This document shows, one piece after another, positions 27,901-43,300 of a stretch of 64,000 bases of DNA. The position numbers and the translations under genes are program-made. The stretch's first letter is position 1; each line of letters starts with the position of its first letter. The notes beneath the pieces are model-generated. The model was not told the DNA's origin. It did no database searches and saw only the letters and a list, made by a program, of their open reading frames with translations. The DNA comes from Bagarius yarrelli (Eukaryota > Chordata > Actinopteri > Siluriformes > Sisoridae). The DNA lies in NCBI GenBank assembly GCA_005784505.1, contig VCAZ01000178.1, forward strand, positions 1 through 64,000, given 5' to 3'.

Positions 27901-30900
27901 ATTCCATTTGTAAATAACCGTTGTTACCTTCTCACCAAGCTGCTTGATGATGCTTGTAGCCCATTCCAGCCTTGTGTAGGTATCCTAATCTTAGCTCGTT
28001 ATCGGTATAAAAGACACCTGGGAACCACAAATCTTGTCGATTGATAGTAAAATAACTACTTATTTCACTCATTAAAATAAAAATATATTAATAACGTTTT
28101 TTTTTGTTATTCTGTCTCTCACTGTTGAAATAAATCCACCATTAAAATTATAGACTGATCATTCGTTTGTCAATATGTAAATATACAAAATCAGCAGAGG
28201 ATCAATTTTTTTTCTTACTGTACTGTATGTGGATATATGCTATTGTAAGAGTGATATATAACCAACATCTCTGGGTTTTTTTTTTAGCTGTAACAATGAA
28301 AGTGAGTGGTATCAGGTCCATGAGAACATCATCCGAAAGTCCAGCACAAAATATTCAGCCCCAAGCACCAATTATGGTAATTCAAGGAAAATGCTGATGG
28401 AAGATGCCATTTACTGAGGATGTGTTGCCCTATAGCAAATTTCAGTAAACGGTGGAAACTTCTTCCGAGCTTTATTTGTGTGTGTATTTTTTTAGGCTTA
28501 ATAGTATCCCTGCAGTTGTTCCGTGGTGATCTAGATGCATTAAGAAGAGAAAATCAGACGCTGTTCAACGGGGCTGTGAGTCTTACACGTAAACTTGGAT
28601 TTCCTGATATTATTCTACCAGGTAAAAGTGGCAAATGTTTGTTGACATTTAATGACCAGTTGTTTCTTTTTTTGTTTTTTATTTAAACAGTGCTTAATAT
28701 AAATGTTGCAAAAATCCCAATAAATATCAAAAAAGTATGTTTTTGTAATAAAATGTGCATTATAGTATCTTATACATGATTTGTTTTTTTTATATTGGTC
28801 ATGTTTAATGCATATTTTGATGTAAAAAATCTACAAATCTAAACTGCAATCAAAGTTAGCACTAATATTTAGATTAACGAATACAGTTGTGTTTTGAAAA
28901 AGTCTGAGTGACTTTTTCAATGACATGCGACTCACATTGACAGGTGAAAATCTGATCTGTCTGTTTACATGACAGACTCTAATGCATGTATCCGATTCAT
29001 ATCCTATTTATTATCACATATAAATAAGACCTGAAACCGATCTGAAAATATCAGAATCCATGTCCTTTTTTCCTGCTCACACGATCGAGGGTTAAATCCC
29101 ATCTGTCCCACACTGGTGAAAAAAATCAGAATAGGGTCACATGATACATGCAGTGTAAATGCAGCCCTAGTAATTTATGTTTACTTATTTAGTGTGTGTG
29201 TGTGTGTGAACAGGAGACACCCGAAATGATATATATCTAACCCTCGAGCGTGGTGACTTTGAGAGAGGGGGCAAAAGTGTGCAGAAAAATATTGAGGTGT
29301 CAGTGTATGTGCTGTATGCAGATGGAGAAACACTAAAAGTAAGTCTAACACATTTGTTTTGTGCATAATTTCAAATGATTATGGCTGTGATAGATACATT
29401 AAATAATAGTTATATGTGACATTTATATTTTGGATGTTGGTAATAATGTGCAGCAGCATCGGAAAGCTGATGTCTCTCAATTTTTTTTGTCTCTCGTTTC
29501 CTTTCAGTCTTTCGTTTTTCTGTCTTTTATTTTGATATTTTGTGACCTTAATGGTTTTCTTTCTTTCACTTTTACTCTGTCTATAGTTTACATCTCTTTC
29601 TGTATGTAGTTATCTTTCGGTCTGGCATTCCAAGCCGGCAAGTTAAATCTTAAATAATAATAGTCTGCATTTATAAGCAAAAAAAAAAACAATTCTGGCA
29701 TTGCAGTTAAAAAAAATTAATAGCTTATTTGAATAGCCATATTCAAATAACATATTTTTGATTGAATGTAAAATTGTGTTCAAGATGGAGATACTGTAAA
29801 AGTCAATAGATGTCTAAAAGACAAATAAAGCAAGAAACATGTTTAATCTTTTAAACATCAACAACTTAATTTAAACAAAAGATTTATAAAACTAACTCCA
29901 AATAGATGTAAGGATGTTTTTAGTTTTTGTGAACATCTATATTCCATATTTAGTTTGTACTTGACTGTTAATAACCTCTACTATTCCAGGAAATCTTCCA
30001 CTAGGCTATGGCTAGTGCACTATGGGAATTCGTGCTCATTCATCCACGAGAGCATTAGCAAGTTCCAGCACCGATATTAGGCGGGATAAGCCTGAAGCAC
30101 CGTCAGCGTTACTGTAAAATTAGGTTTAGTGATTTTATGCACAACAATTTTAAATACTCCTACATGCTCTTTATAACATTCCATTATTCTTTTAAAACTA
30201 AAACTCTTTAACACTTGCCAGAGATTTCCTAATCTAGGAAACATTAAAGCTTTTTCGCTGGGTATATTAAAGAGATTCCAAAGTCAAGGAGCAACAGTAA
30301 AAAAGTTACTACGTTGCGATCACATTTTTAATAAAAGTTATACATTTTTTTTTAGCTCAAAATTTCTAGGGAACCTGTTCCATAGATTGTCCATGGATTT
30401 TCTTCTAAACCACGGGTGAACTTTTCTGATTGGTTGTTGATAGTTTTTAGATGGTTGGCTTTTTATAGTGTCGAAATTAAACTATAGAATGAATTTTAGT
30501 GTTTGCGTGATTTATTAATATTACATTAGTCTATTGATAGTTTTGTTGGATGTTAGCAGACTTTTCCCTCATTCTCACTTAGTTTGTGGTGGTTTGAACT
30601 AAATGAAATAAATGAAATACCTAGTCAGAAATAAAACTCCTTTTGTTAAGTTTGTCTGGTTTAAAAATCTCAAACAGTTAAAGGTTAAAATAATCGCCTG
30701 TTGTAGCTCATACGCCTCAAGATTGAATGTTTTGTGTATTAAAAGATAATAGGTTCTAATTTCTGTATAATGTGTTGCTAATTATGCAACAATTAATTAC
30801 ATTTACAGCATTTAGCAGACGTCCTTATACATAAAGACTTACATTTATCTCTTTTATGCAACTGAGGAATTGGGGGTTAAGGGCTTTGCTTAGGGGCCCA

Positions 30901-33900
30901 GAAGTGGTAACTTGGTGGTGTTGGGAATTAAAAGGAAAGAGAGAAGCATTTTTCCATTTTTGTACCCTTATTTTTTGAGTCTAGAAACTCAGCAGTTTAT
31001 GAAATATTTAATTAAGCTTATTTGGTACCAACAAGTTTTTTTTTTTATTGTTTTTGGATGTGTGATATAAATGGAGGAATGAGGAGGTTCAGGATAGTAT
31101 ACAGAGGAAGAGGTTAGCCAAGAAGAAGTGTGACATGGAAAGGACTGGGGAAAGTAGACAGGATTACAAGAATTTGCGACACAGAGTGAAGAGGGAGGTG
31201 GCTAAGGCCTAGCAGAAGGCATATGAGGAGTTGTACACTAGGTTAGACTCTAGAGAAGAAGAGAAGGACTTGTACAGGTTAGCAAGGCAGCGGGATCGAG
31301 ATAGGAATGATGTGCAGCAGGTTAGGTTTGATGAGTCATACAATGAAGGTACCGGAAAGAGTAATGGAAGCAAGGTTAAGGCGGGTAGTAGGTACTTGTG
31401 AGAAGCAGTATGGCTTTATGCCCAGAAAGAGCACCAAGAGAAGAGCTGTGAAATTTATGAGGAAGTCAGGAATAGCAGAGAAGTATGTCAGGGTGGTGCG
31501 GGAAATGTATGAGGGTAGCAGGATAGTGATGAGGTGTGCAGTAGGTGAGGCAAAATAGAGTTGGGACTGCATCAGGGATCAGATCTGAGCCCCTTCTTGT
31601 TTGCTGTTGTAATAGATCAGGTGACATTCGAGGTCAGACAGGAATCTCACATTGTGATCTGTAGTGAGCAGGTGTAGAAAAACCTGAAGAGGTGGAGGTT
31701 TGCTATGGAGACAAAAGGAATGAAAGTCAGCTGTAGCAAGACAGAGTACATTGATTTGAATGAAAGGAAGGGAAGTGGAACAGTGAGATTACAGGGTGAA
31801 GAGGTAGAGAAGGTACAGGAGTTTAGGTACTTAGGGTCAACAGTCCAGAGCAATGGAGAGTGTGTAAAAGAGGTAAAGAAGGGAGTACAGGCAGGTTAGA
31901 ATGGATGGAGAAACATGTCAGGAGTGATGTGTAACAGAAGAATATCAGCTAGAATCAAGGGGAGGGTGTACAAGACAGTGGTGGACAGGATTAGGAATGA
32001 GTTGATTAGGGGGGTGGCTCATGTTAGATGTTTTGGGGAGAAAAAGTCAGGAAAGCCATATTAAGGTGATTTGGACATGTACAGAGGAGGGATAGTGAAT
32101 ATATTGGTAGGAGGATGTTAGAAATGAAGCTACCAGGCAGATAGAGGAAGACCCAAAAGAAAGTCATTTAGTTACAACCACATGCAAATATATTTTAGTT
32201 CATAGTTGTTGTTTTTTTAATTGAACCAGCTCCACCAATGTTGGGCCCCTGAGCAAGGCCCTTAACCCCTAATTGCTCAGTTGTATATAAGATAAACGTA
32301 AGTCGCTCTGGATAAGGGCGTCTGCCAAATGTTGTAAATATAAATGTAGATGAAATAATAAAAATTAATTTCCAGCTCATCTAAATTCAAGGTGTTGAGG
32401 AGTGTAAATTTACTGGGGTTTTTTTTCCATTTTAGGATTGCATCAGTGTAGGCTGTGGGGAGCCGAATGTGAGTGACCATTGCTCTTTTGTCCTGTATCA
32501 CAACAACAGTCCTCGCTGGAGTGAAAGCCTCAAACTGTCTATTCCTATTGAGCGCTTTCGCGGCTCACATCTACGCTTCGAGTTTAGACATTGCTCCAGT
32601 GAGTACTGCTTGTATGCTTACAATTACAAACCATATATTTTGATTTATTAAACTTTCACAGTCAGTTAAAACAAAGCATAAAACCTAAACCTTGCCATCT
32701 GTGTACAACCTGAATTTTACAAAAAAGTCTTTTAAATCACATGAGCCAATATTTTATTCACAATAGAACATAACAAATGTTTAAACTAAAAAATTGTACA
32801 CTTTTATCCTCCAAATAAGTTCATTTCAAGTTCATTGCCTGCTACAGGTCTCAAAATTGTTGGCACGGGAGCACTAAGGGGTAAAAAATTTAGCAACTAA
32901 TTAAGTAAATTGTCATCAGGTCTGTAACATAATTAGCTATGAAGGGATGTGTTAGAGAGGCAAAGTCTCTCAGAAGTAAAGATGGGCAGATTTTCTTCAA
33001 TCTGTGAAAGAGTGCGTAAAAAAGATTGTAAAATACTTCAAAAACCTGAAATTGCGAATGCCATCATTTACAGTACATAACATCATTAAAGATTCAGACA
33101 AAACTGGAGAAATCTCTGTGAGTAAGGGACAAACTGAAGACATTTTGTTGTATGCTTTGTGTCTTCAGTCCCTCAGATGACACTGCATCACTTACTGGCA
33201 TGATTCTGATAACATATGCCCCCCTCCAGATGACATCTATTTCAGGGAAGACATTGTGTATTTCAGCAGGACAATGCAAAACCACATACTGCAGCTATTA
33301 CAACAGCTGAATTAACCTGCCTGCAGTTCAGACCTTCACCTATAGAGAACATTTGGTCGACTACAAACTCTTCCAACACCAAAACTCCAGAAACTTGGTA
33401 AACATGACCTGTCCCAACTATACTGAGACCTGTAGCAGGAATCAAATTTAAAATAAGCTTATTTAGTGGATCTTCTTCTTCTCTTTTCGGCTGTTCCCTT
33501 TTAGGGATCGCCACAGCGAATCATCTGTCTCCCAACTAACCCTATTCTCTACCAATATATTCTCTATCCCTCCTCTGTACATGTCCAAACCACTTTAACC
33601 TGGCTTCCCTGACTTTTCCCCAAAACCTCTAACATGAGCCATCCCCCTGATGAACTTGTTCCTAATCTTGTCCAACCTTGTCACTCCCAAAGAAAACCTC
33701 AACATCTTCAGCTCTGCTACTTCCAGCTCTGCCACCTGTCTCTTCCCTAGCGCCACTGTCTCTAAACCATACATCATTGCTGGTCTCACCACTGTCTTGT
33801 ACACCTTCCCCTTGATTCTAGCTGATATTCTCATGTCACACAACACTCCTGACACGTTTCCCCACCCATTCCAACCTGCCTTTACATACTTTTTTACCTC

Positions 33901-36760
33901 TTTCACACATTCTCCATTGCTCTGGAATGTCGACCCCAAGTACTTAAACTCCTGTACCTTCTTTACCTCTTCACTCTGTAATCTTACTGTTCCACTTCCC
34001 TCCCTTTCATTCAAACACATGTACTCTGTCTTGCTACAACTGACTTTCATTCCTCTTCTCTCCAGAGCAAACCTCCACCTCTCCAGGTTTTCCTCCACCT
34101 GCTCCTTGCTCTCACTAAAAATCACAATGTCATCTGCAAACATCATTGTTCATGGAGATTCCTGTCTGACCTCGTCTGTCAAACGATCCATCACCACAGC
34201 AAACAAGAAGGGGCTCAGAGATGATCCCTAATGCAGTCCCACTTTGAACTTCTCTGTCTGACCTACTCCTCACCAATGCTCCTCTCATACATATCCACTC
34301 TGACATACTTCTCTGCTATTCCTGACTTCCTCATAAATATCACAGCTCTTCTCTTGGTACCCTGTCATATGCTTTCTCCAGGTCTACAAAAACACAATGC
34401 AGCTCCCTACGACCATCTCTGTTCTTCTCCATCAGCATTCTCAGAGCAAAGATTGCATCTGTAGTGCTCTTTCTGGGCATAAAGCCATACTGCTGCTCAC
34501 AAATACCTACTACCCTCCTTAACCTAGCTTCCACTACTCTTTCCCATACCTTCATTGTGTGGCTCATCAACTTTATGCCTCTTGTTGCAACTTTGCATAT
34601 CACCCTTGTTCTTAAAGATAGGCACAATTACACTCCTCCTCCATTCCTCATCCATCTTCTCACTTCCTAAAATCCCGTTTAACAATCTAAGTAAGAAATT
34701 TCACTGCTGCCTCTCCTAGACATTTCCACACCTCCACCGGTATGTCATCAGGTCCAACTGCCTTTCCTCTTTTCATCCTCTTCAAAGCCATTCTAACTTC
34801 GTTTGCACTAATCTTTTGCACTTCCTGCTTCACATTGTTTACCTCTTCTACCCTTTTCTCCCTCTCATTCTCCTCATTCATAAACACTTCAAAGTACTCC
34901 TTCCATCTTCTCTCTACACTCTGCTAACATGTGAGCACCTTTCCATCTCGATCCTTAATAACCCTAACTTGCTGCACATCCTTCCCATCTCGATCCCTCT
35001 GCCTTGCTAACCTGTACAAGTCCTTCTCTCCTTCTCTAGTGTCTAACCTAGTGTACAGCTCATCATAAGCTACTTCCCTCTTCACTCTGTGCCACAAATC
35101 CTTGTATTCCTGTCTACTTTCCTCAGTCTTTTCCATGTCCCACTTCTTCTTGGCTAACCTCTTCCTCTTTATACTATCCTGAACTTTGTCATTCCACCAC
35201 CAAGTCTCCTTATCTTCTTTCCTCCTTCCATATGACACACCTAGTACCTTTCTTCCTGTCTCCCTGATCACTTCTGCTGTAGTTTGCCATTCATGTAAAA
35301 ACACTAACTGACCGTCCAGAGCCTGTTTCAACTCCTGTCTAAATTCTTCACAGTATTCTTCCTTTTTCAACTTCTACCACTTGGTTTTCTTCTCTACCTT
35401 GGATCTCTTCTTTTTTCAGACCAACCATCTTTATTCTACACACCACCATTCTATGCTGTCTGGCTACACTCTGTCCCACCACAACTTTACAGTCACTAAT
35501 CTCTTTCAGATCGCTTCGTCTACATAAGATGTAATCTAATGCTCCTTCCTCCGCTCTTATAAGTTACTAAATGCTCCTCTCTTCTGGAAAAAGGTATTTA
35601 CCATAGCCATCTCCATCCTCTTAGCAAAGTCTACTATAATCTGTCCTTCACTGTTCCTTTCCCTAACTCCATACCTGCCCAACACTTCCTCATCACCTCT
35701 GTTTCCCTCACCAACATGTCCATTAAAGTCTGCGCCTATCACTACTTTCTCTCCTCTGGGAATGCTCACCATTACCTCATCTCACGCCAGAACTTCTCTT
35801 TCTCTTTCTCTTCTAATTCACAACCTACTTGTGGGGCATAACCACCTACAACATTCACCATCAGCCCTTCAATTTCTAACTTCAGACTCATCACCCTGTC
35901 TGACACTCTTTTCACCTCCAGAACATTCTTCACAAACTCCTCTTTCAGGATCTCTCCTACCCCATTTCTCTTCCTATCTACACAATGATAAAACAACTTA
36001 AATCCCGATCCAATACTATGAGCCTTGCTACCATTCCACCTGGTCTCCTGTACAAACAATATATCCACCTTACTTCTCCCCATCATATCCACCAGCTCTC
36101 TACCTCTTGCCTTTCCTCTTCTCTTTCTGTCTATTCACACGTCCTCCTCCTCTCCTCCTTTGACCAACAGTAGCCCAATTTCCATCGGCACCCTGTAGGT
36201 CAACGGTGCCGGTGACGGTCGTTGTTAACCTGGGCCTTGACCGATCCGGTATGAAATTCTGACGGATGTTTCGCATCTTTAGATTTAGCAAAGTTTTACA
36301 TCGGATGCCCTTCCTGACACAACCCTCTCTATTTATCCAGGCTTGAGACCCCTGTGGCTAGATTAAGCTGATTTAGTGGATAAATCAGTTTAATAATTTG
36401 TTACGTTATCTATGTTCTATTGTAAATAAAATATTGGGTCATGTATTTAAAAAATATTTAGTTTTTATTTTATTCAAAAACACGTTTTCCGGGTTGTAGA
36501 TGAGTAAAGAGTATTTTGTCATTTTTTACACAGTGACACCATACTGCAAACTTATTCATCCAAATATCTGTTTGGTAACCGTGTCCTCTTTTACTCTGTA
36601 TGTATACATTTTTTGTGGTTTTCTTCCGCAGCTAAAGATAAAGGGGAGAAGAAGCTCTTTGGTTTCTCATTCACTCCACTCATGAGGGAGGATGGAACTA
36701 CTTTAGGGGATGAGTGCCATGAGCTTTATGTGTATAAGGTTTGCAGACACATACACACAC

Positions 36761-36800
<40 letters not shown>

Positions 36801-36804
36801 TGTA

Positions 36805-36881
<77 letters not shown>

Positions 36882-39800
36882 ACTTAAAATGTGTCATTCC
36901 AAACCCCACTGTACGGTACTTGACCCAGAAATAAAATGGCCATGATTTTGCCAAGCAATATGTGATCCTGAATAAACATTTTAATCAATCAATCAAAATC
37001 ATCTGATGTCATCAGTGTGTGTCGACCAAATCCGCCTCAATCTTTTTTTAAATCTTCCCTAATCCCTATTTTCTTCACAAACAAACTGAAAAACTTTACC
37101 TGAGTAAAAGCTAAAATATCTGATTGTCTGAGACTGAAAATTCATTAATGAAATTCCTGGATGAAATAATTGATGATAATCAGGAACAACATTAGTGAAT
37201 TTAGACTGTATTGATTCTAATGATCCAAAAAAAACATAAATGAATTTAAATAGTGATTCATAAACAATTATGAACCTGTAGAACCGCAATAGAGCAACAT
37301 TTACTATAAAACAGGGTTTATCAATATTTCATTAAATTACAACCTTTTAAAATTTAATAATCAGAAAAGTTTTTAAAACAGTGAAAGTCAGATGAAAACC
37401 TCTTGCTGCCCTTCCACGCCCCAGCCCACATCCCATGTAAACAAAATGAAGTTTTCTGCCTCAAAGACCATCATTTTATCAGACCCTTATTTGTTATGAG
37501 TGACACTTATTGCATTATTAGAATAAAATAAATTTTTAAGATAGAAAAAATTAACTCAACTCAACATGAGATTAACATAAAATACTGAACATATATCATA
37601 CAAATCTTTTTTATAGATGGTAACAAAGGTGATAGGGAATAAAGTCATACCAAAGAAAATATATATTATATTTGCTCAATTTTTCTTCATCTGTGAGAAT
37701 AATGTCCTGGCAGGCTTCCACATAGAAGCGCTTAACACACCTGTTTCTTTAGTAGAACATTTCGTAACTTGTTTTGTGCCCCTTTGTTCCCTATTCTCTA
37801 AAATCAAGGGTGCAAAATTATAAAACTCAGATTTAAGATTGTGTTCTGAATCACATAATCCAGACCGAGTGCCTGAATGCCAAAATGTTAATAACAAGAA
37901 CATGATTTCATTCAAGTGAGGCTGAATCATCTAACTAGCATTTACTAGCTTCTTACTAGATTTAGGAAAATATTGTGTTTTAACTAACTATTTTTATAAA
38001 ATATTTTTTTTTGCTTATTTTTTGTCTAATGAAGTTTGATATAAACTAGCTGGTATCTGATGTAGGTGTATACACTTACATACAGCTTTGAATAGATTTC
38101 CCTGATAAAGTTTGGGACATTGGATTATAATGTTTTTTGAGACAGAATTGTTGTTTTTTTGTTAATTCTAACCAAAAATATATTTTATAAGTTAATTTAT
38201 ATTAACTAATTTTGTGATTTATAAAAATTAAATGTCTCTCGTTAGTATTATAAGCAACAAATTCCAGATATAGATTTATCACCAGACTACTTAGATAAGC
38301 AAAGACTCTTATTTGCTGTAGCCTTTGCATTAATAGCATTTTGGCAGACACCCTTATCCAAAGCAACTTCCATCCATCCACTGTCTATACCAACTTATTC
38401 CTAATCAGGGTCACAGGGATCTGCTAGAATCTATCCCAACTGTCATTGGGTGAAAGACAGGGTTCACCCTGAACAGGTCACCAGTCCAGCACGGGGTCAC
38501 ATACAGACAAACAACCACACACACACACTCACACTCACTCCTATGGGCAATTTAGAATCACCAATCAACCTAGCATACATGTTTTTGCACTGTGGGAGGA
38601 AACCGGAGCACCTGGAGTAAACCAACACAAACGCGGGGAGAACACGCAAACTCCACACAGAAAGACCCCTGAGGGGATACAAACCTGATACCTTGTTACT
38701 GTGAGGCAACATTGCTAAACACTAAGCCAGCATGCTGCCCAGACTTACTTTTATTAAATTATTTTAAACCAACTGAGCATTTGAGTAAACAGTCAAAGAT
38801 TATTTCATGTTAAAAAAAAGTATATCAAATATTCTTAGTAGCTTAGTGGTTATGTTGTTGGACTGCCGGAAGATTGTTTGTTCAATTCCCAGTACCACCA
38901 AGTTACCACCACTGGGCCTAAACCCAGACTTGCTCAGTTGTAAAATTAAAAATATAATATATAATAAAAATAAGTCGCTCTGGATAAGAGTGTCTGCCAA
39001 ATGCTGTTAATATGATGTAATATTCTGGATGGGAGTATTCAACATGTTTACGTACAAAACAAGTGTATTAATTACAGTCTGCTTCCTCTCTCTTTCTTTT
39101 TAGTGTGATGAAAACACAACATTTACTAATCAAGGCCTGTATTTAAGTATGCCATGCGGTAAAGCCGACCTAAACACCTGCCCTGCCATTCCAGCTTCAT
39201 TTCCTTTCCAGCGCAGCAACAAAGAGAGTTTTTGCATCAGCACTGTATTGGTTTCTACAAAGCTAACACAGAATGGTAAAACACACACACACACACACAC
39301 ATATACTCACATGATTTTTTCAACCATCATGCTAATTTTAATAGAAAGTATTTGCCCTTTGATTGCTAATCCCCCAAAATATCAGAATTATTAATGTATA
39401 TTTTAAAAAATTCAACTGTTAATGGTGTAAATGTACTAATGTCGTATTTATAGTGTAGGAGTCCTAATGTAGTGTTTACAGAAGAAATATAGTAGTATAT
39501 AGTATTAAGTAAAAAAAGAAGTACCAATTAACTGATGTTTGCTACATCACAAAAAAAGAAAATATTTTAGAATAAATAATTATTTTATAATTGTTAACCT
39601 AAAAAAGAGCCATTAGAAAATATAAAGCACTGCATAAAGCAATGTCTACTGCTATAACATGCATTTGGCTTTTGTTCTTAAAATCAGTTGAAGCTCTACG
39701 AAGAGCCATTTAGCTTCTTATTTAAAATGAACAAGTCACAACATGTACATAAATGCACAAAACAATAACAGCTGTCATTTTAATTTACAAATTAGTTCGA

Positions 39801-40301
39801 AATTATTTTATCTTATTCACATTCTTTGTGTTTGTGAACAGTGGATCTTTTGACTCTTTTAAAATGGAAAGCGAACTCAGAGAGAGTTCTAGATGTCCTA
39901 GGCCGCCTACGAGTAATTAATGGAGAGGAAATTGTTAAGGTACGCACTCTCACACCAACTTACACACTTACAAACAACCATGATTATTGTACAAACTAAA
40001 CTGTATATCCACATGATTGGTGGATGTGATTTTTGCCATAAAGGATGTGATCCTGGATCAACATTTCAACCAATCATCTGATGTCATTAGTGTGTGTCAA
40101 CTCACCTTAATACATTTTTGAATTTTTTCCTCCTTGTAAACCAATATGTAATATTATAAATGTATTCATTGAATAAAAACATGAAATACTTAAATGACAT
40201 CTGTAATACATTCCATGCTGTACTAAACAATTGTTTCCAACATGTATGTGCAGTTTAGTTAATGTGTGAACATTTCCCTTGCCTTCAGGACCAAAAATAG
40301 A

Positions 40302-40332
<31 letters not shown>

Positions 40333-43300
40333 AGTAAAATGTATTTAGGTGTGTGTGCATGAATAAAAAGTAAATTTATAGATTTTTTAAAACTTTTTGG
40401 TATTAAAATTTCTTGTGTTTGTAAATTATAAAGGTTGTGATTTAATGAAATAATAGTAAGCCCTGTTTTATAGTAAGAATGTTGCTCTATTGCTGTTGTA
40501 CAGGTTCACCGTTTCAGAACATCATTTAGTTGTGCATTAGTGATTGTTTATGATTGCCCTTTAAAAGAACGGCTGGGATAGGCTGCAGCAGATCCCCGCG
40601 TCCCTGAATTAGCATAGGCATAAGCAAGTATAGAAGATAAATGAATGAATTCATTCATATGAATGAATTCATTCATTAATGTTTATTTTGGATCATTAGA
40701 ATCAATACAGTCTAAATTCACTAATGTTGTTTCCTGATTACCATCAATTATTTTATTATAGTTTGTCTAATTTTTATGTTGTGATTTAATGTTAATCCAG
40801 GAATCGACATTATCAGTAAATTGTTCCAGAATCAATTAATTTTTAGTCTCAGACAAAGTTTTTTAGTTTGTTTGTGGACAAAAAAGTGAAAAAATTCAAA
40901 AAAAGTATTGAGGTGGCTTTAATCGACACACACTGAAGACATCAGATGGTTATGATTGGTTGATGGAAACGTTAATTTAGGCTCACATCCCATTTCATCA
41001 CATCACATTTATGCCGCATGCTCATATCTTTGTACAGCTGGTATGTTCTATACTTTTGCAGTTTCTGCAGGATGTACTGGATACACTATTCTCTCTTCTT
41101 GATGACAACATTGACAAATATGGACCTCTTGTGTTTCAGTCACTGGTAGGGCTGATTCATGTCTGTCTATTGTATTTTTTAAATTGAAATTGAATACATT
41201 CAATAAAGATGCATTAGTAATAGTATTTTTATGATTTTTATAAAGTTTCATGTATATTTGTTTCAGGTGTTCATCATTAACCTAATAAGGGATCCGCGAT
41301 ATTACCATTTCCGCCCAGTTATGGATGCCTACATACACAATCAGTTTGCAGGAGCACTCGCCTACAAGTAAAATACATACCATAGAAAATTTTATGTTTT
41401 TATAACATTTGTGCTTAAAATTGATGTATTTGTGTTTTATATATATATATATTATTAAATTTTAAATTGTACTGTTAAGTAGTTTCATCAAATTTTTGAT
41501 GTAGAACATGAGGACTAAAAAGTTTTTTTTTTATTTTAATTTGACAATTTTATAATTTATTATTTTATATTTATTTTATAATTTTGTAATTTTACCCAAT
41601 TTTGGCTAAATTGCTTAAAACCGTTTGTGTACAATCTGCACTAAAATGCTTTTTGGAATGCTACAGAAATCGTCTAAAATGTTTGCGTTTATGTGTAGAG
41701 AGCTGATTCGCTGTCTGAAGTGGTATATGGATCGCTCTGCTGAGGTTGTGCGACAGGACCACATTCAGGATGCTATGAGGGTCAGTATGAGAACATGTGT
41801 TTCGTCTTGATTCTTTTGGTGTTGTAAAGTTAGGTTTGCTTTTTAAATGTTGTTGGGTTGTGCACTACTGGGCCACCGTACTATAAATATCACATACTTT
41901 AAGACTTTTACCTTAACTTCTACCAAAGACATTTTCTGGTAAAATAACTCTACTTTTACTTAAGCGTTGCTTTTGGGTCATTTATCCACCTCTGATTATA
42001 GGCTCGGTTGATCTTTTGTACACAACCACCAATTAGCCTTATTTTGTTAATTTTTAATGTTTAAAATTGTGTGTGTTTGGGTTTCAGGCACTGGAATACC
42101 TTTTTAAGTTTATCGTTCAGTCTCGATCACTGTATTCACGGGCTACATGCGGCATGGAAGAGGAGCAGTTTAGAGCCAGCATACATGAACTTTTCCAATC
42201 CATCCGTTTTCTGCTTAGTCTGGATGGAAGAAATGCTGAGACACTTGTCTGTACACAGGTGATGATGTAATATTAGCTTTATTCAGTTGCAAAGTTTATA
42301 ATAAAAGTTATGGCATCATTTGGTGATGACAGAGGAAAAGGCAGGAAAAGGCAGTGGTGGCTCAAATGGTTGAGGCACTGAGTTGTTGATCGGACGACCA
42401 GGAGGATCTGGGTTAAAGTCCCTCCACCGCCAGTCTGCCACTGTTGAGTCCTTGAGCAAGAGCCTTAACCCTTCCAGCTCCAGGGGTGCTGTATCACAGC
42501 TGACCCTGCACTCTGACCCCAACATTCTGAGATGGGATATCTAACGAAAAACAAATTTTCTGGTTCTGTAAAGTATATGTGAAAAATAAAGACATTTTTT
42601 TATATTTACACAAGGAAATATTAAATGTATGCATATTAAAAAGAAAATTGAGTTTATATACACTTTGGATGTTAATATTTTCTTTTTCTGTTCAGGCCAC
42701 ATTACTGACAAGCTTTCCAGACATCTTTGACGAGCTCTTGCAGATGTTCACAGTACAAGAGGTGGCTGAGCTGGTGAGAGGGACGCTAGCAAGCATGCCC
42801 AGCACTGTGGACATTGGCCAGTCCATGGATGTGGTTAAACTCCAGTCAATCTCACGTACTGTGGACAGCAGGCTTTTCTACTTCCCAGGTAGGAAATGTG
42901 TCTGTTGAGTCCGAGGTTTGTTTATGATTTGTAATGGTGGTGACCCTTGGAGGCATAGGTTGTATACCAGTGGTAAGGAAGGGCTTTAAATAAAAGAAAT
43001 CTCTTTTTAATTATTACAAAGTACCTACCCAGATTCAATTACCCGTATAAATGTAGAAGAGCCACTGTAGGAGAACTGCAGCAAAAGCAGCTGCAGAATC
43101 AAAGGCACAGGCAGGGGGAGGAAGAGGCCAATAAAAAAGACTTTCAAGTGATCCCGAAGATATCCTGGCAAGCTGTTTTGTTCCTCATGAGGGAAAGACT
43201 GCACATGTATCTTCTATCCAGTAAATATGCCAATGCAATAGACCTTGCCAGAAATCACTGATAGTTAGGGTCTGGAATAATGGTGTGAATCAGTGAACTT

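Noticed and set aside
33595..36291. Several protein-like frames on the minus strand, 60-180 codons
   Set aside because: They are pieces of one RTE retrotransposon (endonuclease and reverse transcriptase), not host genes. The plus-strand frames there are shadows.
36613..36945. Long reading frames through the CA/TA microsatellite on both strands
   Set aside because: Low-complexity translation (THTH, IYIY) of a dinucleotide repeat; only the first part is dock3 exon 16.
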